This document shows positions 4,793 to 8,843 of a stretch of 8,843 nucleotides of DNA, piece after piece (positions within the stretch are counted from its first letter, which is position 1; every line of letters begins with the position of its first letter). This DNA comes from BRH-c25 sp029553855 (GTDB taxonomy: Bacteria; Bacillota; Clostridia; Lutisporales; Lutisporaceae), in NCBI GenBank assembly GCA_035375865.1, contig DAOSQO010000112.1, positions 1 to 8,843 on the forward strand. The letters run 5' to 3'. The position numbers and the translations under genes are program-made. The notes under the pieces are model-generated. The model was not told where the DNA came from and ran no database searches. It saw nothing but the letters and a program-made list of their open reading frames with translations.

Positions 4793-6070
4793 ATGGAACT
4801 GCTTATTAAGAATTGCAGCATTGAGGATCCGGTTAACAGATATGAAGGAATTAAAGATATATACATTGAGGATGGAGTTATTAAAAGAATAGAGCCATCC
4901 ATTAAACAGGAGGCAGATAAAACAATAGATGCCAAGGGGCTTTATATTTTGCCGGGGCTTGTAGACATGCATGCACATTTCAGAGAGCCCGGCTTTGAGC
5001 ATAAAGAGACCGTTTACTCAGGTTCCAGGGCTGCCGCCAGGGGAGGTTTTACTACTGTTTGCTGCATGCCAAATACCAACCCGGTTATTGACAACTTAAG
5101 TTCTCTGCAAAAATTGCTTGATATCATAAAAAAAGATTCGGTAATAAATATAAATCCTATAGCTGCCGTATCAAGAGGTCAAAAAAGTTTGGAACTTACA
5201 GAAATGAAACAGCTTAGCGAAATGGGTGCTGTTGCGTTTTCCGATGACGGCAGGCCCGTAATGACTGCGGCAATTATGAGAGAGGCACTCCTTGCGGCAA
5301 AAGCCAATGACCTTTTAATAATAGACCACTGCGAGGAATTAAGCCTGGCTGAGGGCGGGGCAATAAACTTCGGTAAAAAAGCGGAAAGGTTGGGGATAAA
5401 AGGAATACATCCCCTTTCAGAGGAATTGAATATAATGCGGGATATAATGATTGCGGAAGAGACCGGATCCCGCATACATATAGCACATGTAAGCACCGCC
5501 AAATCTGCAGGGTTAATAAGGGATGCAAAAAGAAGGGGAGTTAAGATCACATGCGAGGTTACGCCTCATCACATTGGGCTGACAGAGGATATAATTACTC
5601 TGAGTTTTACCGATTGCAAGGTGAACCCTCCTTTAAGGACTTCCGAGGATGCGGAAGCCCTCAAGAAGGCTTTGAAAAATGGGACTATTGATGCAATTGC
5701 CACTGATCATGCCCCTCATCATAAGGATGATAAAAGTGAAGATTTCTATAGTTCGGCTTTTGGAATATCAGGAATAGAAACCGCATTTTCTGTTTGTTAT
5801 ACTGAACTGGTAGAAACAGGAATACTTACAATGAAGGAACTGGCTGCAGCAATGAGCAGCAATCCTTCAAAAATAATGGGGCTGAATGCAGGAGAAATAA
5901 GCATAGGCAAAAAAGCCGACCTGGTCATAGTAGATGCAGCCAGGGGAATTACGGTTGACAGGAGAAATCTGGTATCAAAAGGAAAGAATACCCCGTTTCA
6001 TGGAAGACATTATAAAGGAGATATTGTATATACGATAGTTAACGGCAGAATAGTTTATGAGAATATTTAA
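4793..6070 (+). CDS. pyrC: Dihydroorotase, class I
   Basis: A 425-residue zinc amidohydrolase that cyclises N-carbamoyl-L-aspartate to dihydroorotate, the third step of de novo UMP synthesis. Metal and substrate residues are visible: the HxH motif H60/H62 in DMHAHFREPG, with R64; N94 in CMPNTNP; D151 in AFSDDGRPV, the class I bridging aspartate; H179 in IIDHCEE; H232 in IAHVST; and D305 with H307 in ATDHAPH. TPHH at 257-260 is also typical. The C-terminus closes the small beta domain (GKKADLVIVD, FHGRHYKG). ATG 4793 is used because CAGGAGGT (4774-4781) lies 11 bases upstream; a TTG at 4766 would place that site inside the gene. The 77-base gap after pyrR is where pyrB often sits in other genomes, and no pyrB is there. 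Confidence 0.96.
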   Translation: MELLIKNCSIEDPVNRYEGIKDIYIEDGVIKRIEPSIKQEADKTIDAKGLYILPGLVDMHAHFREPGFEHKETVYSGSRAAARGGFTTVCCMPNTNPVIDNLSSLQKLLDIIKKDSVININPIAAVSRGQKSLELTEMKQLSEMGAVAFSDDGRPVMTAAIMREALLAAKANDLLIIDHCEELSLAEGGAINFGKKAERLGIKGIHPLSEELNIMRDIMIAEETGSRIHIAHVSTAKSAGLIRDAKRRGVKITCEVTPHHIGLTEDIITLSFTDCKVNPPLRTSEDAEALKKALKNGTIDAIATDHAPHHKDDKSEDFYSSAFGISGIETAFSVCYTELVETGILTMKELAAAMSSNPSKIMGLNAGEISIGKKADLVIVDAARGITVDRRNLVSKGKNTPFHGRHYKGDIVYTIVNGRIVYENI

Positions 6071-6099
6071 GTCGGAATTTATCTGCGGGAGGGATATGC

Positions 6100-7038
6100 T
6101 TGTTTACGGACAAATTAATTGAAAAGGTAATAAAATGCAGGAATCACATGGTAGTAGGATTAGACCCCAGGCTTCAGTATGTGCCCCGGCATATACTGGA
6201 CGATGTTGGCGGAAGCCAATTGCCCGGCATGGGTGCAGATAAGGCTGCAGAGGCATTTTTTAGATTCAACAAAGAGATAATAGATAATGTTTATGACATA
6301 GTTCCCGCCGTGAAGCCCCAGATAGCTTTTTATGAACAGTACGGCACAGCAGGCTTTGAATGCTGGTTAAAAACCTGTAAATATGCAAAGTCAAAAGGCC
6401 TGTTGGTTATAGGAGATGTAAAAAGGAGTGATATAGGCTCTACTGCGGAAGCTTATTCCGACTTTTACCTCGGTAATAATGAATGGTCGGCAGATACGGA
6501 TTGTATTACACTGAACCCGTATCTTGGCACCGACGCATTAATACCTTTTGTAAAGAACTGCGGGAAAAACGGAAAAGGGATTTATGTGCTTGTCAAGACC
6601 TCCAATAAATCCTCGGCAGATATACAGGATTTGGATTCAGGAGGCAGAAAAATATATGAGCACGTGGCGGAACTTGTAGTAAAATTAGGGGAAGACCTTA
6701 TCGGCAAGTTTGGTTATAGCTCGATAGGTGCGGTTGTAGGGGCCACTTTCAGAAATGACGGGCAGAAGCTAAGGGAATTGATGAAAAGGGTATATTTCCT
6801 GGTACCCGGCTATGGAGCACAAGGCGGAACAGCTGAAGATGCAGCAGCGTGTTTCAACAAAGATGGACTCGGGGCTGTTGTTAATTCTTCCAGGGGCATA
6901 ATTGCGGCATATATGAGTGACGGATATAAGGATAAATACACCGGAAAGGAATTCGGGGCTGCGGCAAGAGAAGCAGCATTAGCCGCCAGAGATGACATAA
7001 ACAATGAACTTGAGAAAGCCGGCAAAATTGCGTGGTAG
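6100..7038 (+). CDS. pyrF: Orotidine 5'-phosphate decarboxylase (subfamily 2)
   Basis: A 312-residue OMP decarboxylase, which forms UMP from OMP, the last step of the pathway. The length and sequence fit the longer subfamily 2 rather than the roughly 240-residue form. Motifs are VGLDPRLQYVP (18-28), VKPQIAFYEQYG (71-82, K72), the catalytic block DVKRSDIGST (106-115) with D106, K108 and D111 forming the Asp-Lys-Asp set, LNPYLG (138-143) and AVVNSSRGI (259-267) for the phosphate. The start is a TTG: GGGAGGG at 6087-6093 is six bases upstream and no in-frame ATG occurs before the conserved LDPR region. An ATG at 6096 is out of frame and ends after eight codons. It follows pyrC by 29 bases. Confidence 0.95.
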   Translation: MFTDKLIEKVIKCRNHMVVGLDPRLQYVPRHILDDVGGSQLPGMGADKAAEAFFRFNKEIIDNVYDIVPAVKPQIAFYEQYGTAGFECWLKTCKYAKSKGLLVIGDVKRSDIGSTAEAYSDFYLGNNEWSADTDCITLNPYLGTDALIPFVKNCGKNGKGIYVLVKTSNKSSADIQDLDSGGRKIYEHVAELVVKLGEDLIGKFGYSSIGAVVGATFRNDGQKLRELMKRVYFLVPGYGAQGGTAEDAAACFNKDGLGAVVNSSRGIIAAYMSDGYKDKYTGKEFGAAAREAALAARDDINNELEKAGKIAW

Positions 7039-7052
7039 GGGTTGAGAAGACA

Positions 7053-7808
7053 ATGCAACATGTGGGTAAGGTACTGCAAAATATTGAGATATGCAAAAAT
7101 GTATATGAAATTTTGATAGAGTGTCCGAAAATAGCTGAGGAATCTAAACCGGGGCAGTTTCTGCATATAAAAGTCAATAAAGGAATTGACCCGCTTTTGA
7201 GAAGGCCGATAAGTATAAGCAGGATTAACAGGGATGAAGGCAGTATATCGCTGATATACCAGGTTATTGGAAAGGGCACAAAAGAAATGACCGGATTCAG
7301 GCAGGGCGATGATATTGATATTATCGGGCCTCTGGGAAACGGATTTTCAATATTTACCGGCAGCAAGTGCGCCGTTGTAGGAGGCGGAATAGGTATAGCG
7401 CCTTTGCTGGAGCTTGCTTCCTGCATTTCTGATTGTGATGCATACCTGGGGTTTAAATGCAGCACCTTCAAGCTGGGAGAATATAAAGCAGCTTGCAGGG
7501 AGCTTCATATTGCCACGGAGGACGGAAGCGTGGGCAGCATGGGTTATGTTACTGATCTTATAAAAAATATAAACAGGTATGACATAATATATACCTGCGG
7601 ACCTAAGCCCATGATGAAAAAAGTTAAGGAACTCTGTGAAAAAAGCTCAGTGAAGTGTTTTGTATCATTGGAGGAGAGAATGGGCTGCGGCGTAGGGGCA
7701 TGCCTGGTCTGTGCCTGCAGAATAAAAGAAGGGGACACATGGCATTACAAAAAGGTATGCGCCGACGGGCCTGTATTTGAGGCTGGAGAGGTGGACTTTG
7801 ATGATTAA
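7053..7808 (+). CDS. pyrK: Dihydroorotate dehydrogenase B, electron-transfer subunit
   Basis: A 251-residue FAD and 2Fe-2S protein that, with PyrD, forms the heterotetrameric type 1B dihydroorotate dehydrogenase and passes electrons from PyrD's FMN to NAD+. The ferredoxin-reductase-like FAD domain covers 1-100, with RRPISISR at 50-57. The NAD-binding domain has VVGGGIGIAPLLEL (108-121) and TCGPKPMMKKV (181-191). The 2Fe-2S cluster site is GCGVGACLVC (211-220), with C212, C217, C220 and then C236 in KVCADGPVF; C222 is an extra cysteine. The ATG at 7053 starts 14 bases after the pyrF stop, with a modest AGGGG at 7037-7041. An in-frame GTG at 7032, overlapping pyrF, has no ribosome binding site and would add only seven residues. 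Confidence 0.95.
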   Translation: MQHVGKVLQNIEICKNVYEILIECPKIAEESKPGQFLHIKVNKGIDPLLRRPISISRINRDEGSISLIYQVIGKGTKEMTGFRQGDDIDIIGPLGNGFSIFTGSKCAVVGGGIGIAPLLELASCISDCDAYLGFKCSTFKLGEYKAACRELHIATEDGSVGSMGYVTDLIKNINRYDIIYTCGPKPMMKKVKELCEKSSVKCFVSLEERMGCGVGACLVCACRIKEGDTWHYKKVCADGPVFEAGEVDFDD

Positions 7809-8706
7809 TATGAAAGTTGACATAGGGGGCATAAAGCTGAAAAATCCGGTGGTTACAGCCTCGGGAACCTTCGGATTCGGAAGGGAATATGCTGAATTCT
7901 ATGATTTGAGCAAACTTGGAGGGATTGTTGTAAAGGGTTTGACATTGGAACCCAGAGAGGGCAACAAACCCCCAAGGATAGCAGAAACACCGGCAGGCAT
8001 CTTGAATAGCGTGGGTTTGCAGAATCCCGGAGTGGATTGCTTCATCAAGGAGGAGCTTCCTTTTCTGCGGAGGTATGATGTTGCAATTATAGCCAATATT
8101 GCCGGCAATACTGTGGAAGATTATTGCAGAATGGCTGAGAGGTTGGGCAGTCATGCAGATGGTATAGAACTGAATATTTCATGCCCTAATGTAAAGGAGG
8201 GCGGAATTTCTTTTGGAACGAAGAGTGATTCGGTACATAATATTACCAGAAGAGTAAAGGAATACTGCGAGGTACCTCTCATAGTGAAGCTTTCCCCAAA
8301 TGTTACCGATATAGTGGAAATTGCCGGGGCAGCCGAGGAAGGGGGAGCGGATGCTATATCCCTTATTAATACGATGTTGGGAATGTCAATAGATATCAAT
8401 ACGAGAAAACCTGTGCTTGCAAACATGGTTGGAGGACTATCGGGACCTGCAGTGAAGCCGGTAGCTGTAAGAATGGTGTGGCAGGTGGCAGGGTCCGTCA
8501 ATATACCAATAATCGGCATGGGAGGCATAAGCTGCTGGCAGGACGCAGTCGAATTTATACTGGCCGGTGCTGATGCTGTAGCGATAGGGACGGCCAATTT
8601 TACGAACCCATATGCACCCTTGGAAATACTTGAAGGATTGAAGAAATATCTTATCGAGAATAAATTTATAGGTATAAATGAGTTAAAAGGGAGAATAGAA
8701 TATTAA
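7801..8706 (+). CDS. pyrD: Dihydroorotate dehydrogenase B, catalytic subunit
   Basis: A 301-residue FMN-dependent TIM-barrel enzyme that oxidises dihydroorotate to orotate with PyrK as partner. Class 1B features are ASGTFGFGREY (20-30), VVKGLTLEPREGN (43-55), NSVGLQNPG (69-77) and NISCPNVK (125-132) with C128 as the catalytic base, where class 2 enzymes have serine. IVKLSPNVT (161-169), SLINTMLGM (187-195), IPIIGMGGI (235-243) and AGADAVAIGTA (255-265) bind FMN and its phosphate. The ATG at 7801 overlaps the end of pyrK by eight bases, with GGAGAGG at 7784-7790 upstream. This suggests coupled translation of the two subunits. An ATG at 7810 is a possible alternative. Confidence 0.97.
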   Translation: MINMKVDIGGIKLKNPVVTASGTFGFGREYAEFYDLSKLGGIVVKGLTLEPREGNKPPRIAETPAGILNSVGLQNPGVDCFIKEELPFLRRYDVAIIANIAGNTVEDYCRMAERLGSHADGIELNISCPNVKEGGISFGTKSDSVHNITRRVKEYCEVPLIVKLSPNVTDIVEIAGAAEEGGADAISLINTMLGMSIDINTRKPVLANMVGGLSGPAVKPVAVRMVWQVAGSVNIPIIGMGGISCWQDAVEFILAGADAVAIGTANFTNPYAPLEILEGLKKYLIENKFIGINELKGRIEY

Positions 8707-8722
8707 GGTAATGGGATTAATA

Positions 8723-8746
8723 GGGAACGGACCCTGTGCCGTTCCT
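8723..8746 (+). other. Stem-loop between pyrD and pyrE, without T-run
   Basis: GGAACGG (8724-8730) pairs perfectly with CCGTTCC (8739-8745), and G8723-T8746 can add a wobble, around an eight-base loop. No T-run follows, so it is not an ordinary terminator. A second small hairpin, TTACG 8755-8759 with CGTAA 8764-8768, ends just before the pyrE ribosome binding site. An mRNA processing or stability role is possible but is inference only. Confidence 0.55.
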
Positions 8747-8785
8747 CATACGGATTACGAGATCGTAAGAATGGAGGAAAGAAAA

Positions 8786-8843
8786 ATGCTTACGGAAAAA
8801 ATGGCGAATGATATTTTGGAGAAGACCGGGGTGTTGCAGTCAG
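8786..8843 (+). CDS. pyrE: Orotate phosphoribosyltransferase, N-terminal start only
   Basis: The first 19 codons (MLTEKMANDILEKTGVLQS) and one further base before the window ends. The pattern 'ILEKTGVL' fits the beginning of PyrE proteins of the roughly 190-residue type, in which 'FEKTGAL' is followed by 'GHFLLTSGLHS'. PyrE joins orotate and PRPP to give OMP, the substrate of PyrF, and it is the usual last gene of pyr operons after pyrD. GGAGG at 8773-8777 sets the ATG. The 79-base gap from pyrD is the widest between genes downstream of pyrR and holds two hairpins. The call depends mostly on context, because the catalytic region is not in view. Confidence 0.82.
   Translation, partial: MLTEKMANDILEKTGVLQS

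Noticed and set aside
1..8843. A novel defence, mobile or biosynthetic system
   Set aside because: Every sizeable coding region belongs to a recognised conserved family and all genes run in one direction. I saw no integrase, transposase, toxin-antitoxin pair, direct-repeat array or compositional break.

Overview
The window comes from a low-GC Gram-positive genome, most likely an anaerobic Clostridia. The reasons are strong AAGGAGG-type ribosome binding sites, the cell-division gene order yggS-sepF-yggT-(ylmH)-divIVA, a YteA-type DksA/TraR-like protein of the kind found in spore formers, and a pyr operon with a PyrR attenuator and the two-subunit PyrK/PyrD (type 1B) dihydroorotate dehydrogenase. 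The exact genus cannot be read from the sequence; a relative of the Acetivibrio/Ruminiclostridium group is my guess. All genes are on the + strand, there is no mobile element, tRNA, rRNA or CRISPR array, and no gene-free stretch exceeds about 150 bases.

Bases 1-1504 are the division cluster. It holds the tail of yggS, then sepF, yggT, a decayed fragment where the S4-domain gene ylmH normally sits, then divIVA, closed by a Rho-independent terminator. SepF and DivIVA are membrane-associated division or polarity scaffolds and YggT is a small membrane protein.

Bases 1505-4031 hold four housekeeping genes: a small DUF5665 membrane protein of unknown function, a YteA-like zinc-finger protein, lspA (signal peptidase II) and an RluD-type pseudouridine synthase. 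A good extended -10 promoter lies in front of lspA. A 71-nt element between lspA and rluD can fold into a 17-bp interrupted stem ending just before the rluD ribosome binding site; I do not recognise it.

Bases 4029-8843 are a pyrimidine biosynthesis operon. A sigma-A-like promoter overlapping the rluD stop codon leads into a complete PyrR-controlled attenuator (PyrR-binding hairpin, antiterminator, terminator), then pyrR, pyrC, pyrF, pyrK, pyrD and the start of pyrE, which is cut by the window end. Together these cover dihydroorotate formation, its oxidation to orotate, conversion to OMP and decarboxylation to UMP. The genes for the first two steps (carAB, pyrB) are not between pyrR and pyrE.

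Most of the window is well-known conserved biology. The points most worth a second look are the ylmH remnant, the unexplained lspA-rluD stem-loop, the covarying PyrR site and the hairpins between pyrD and pyrE.
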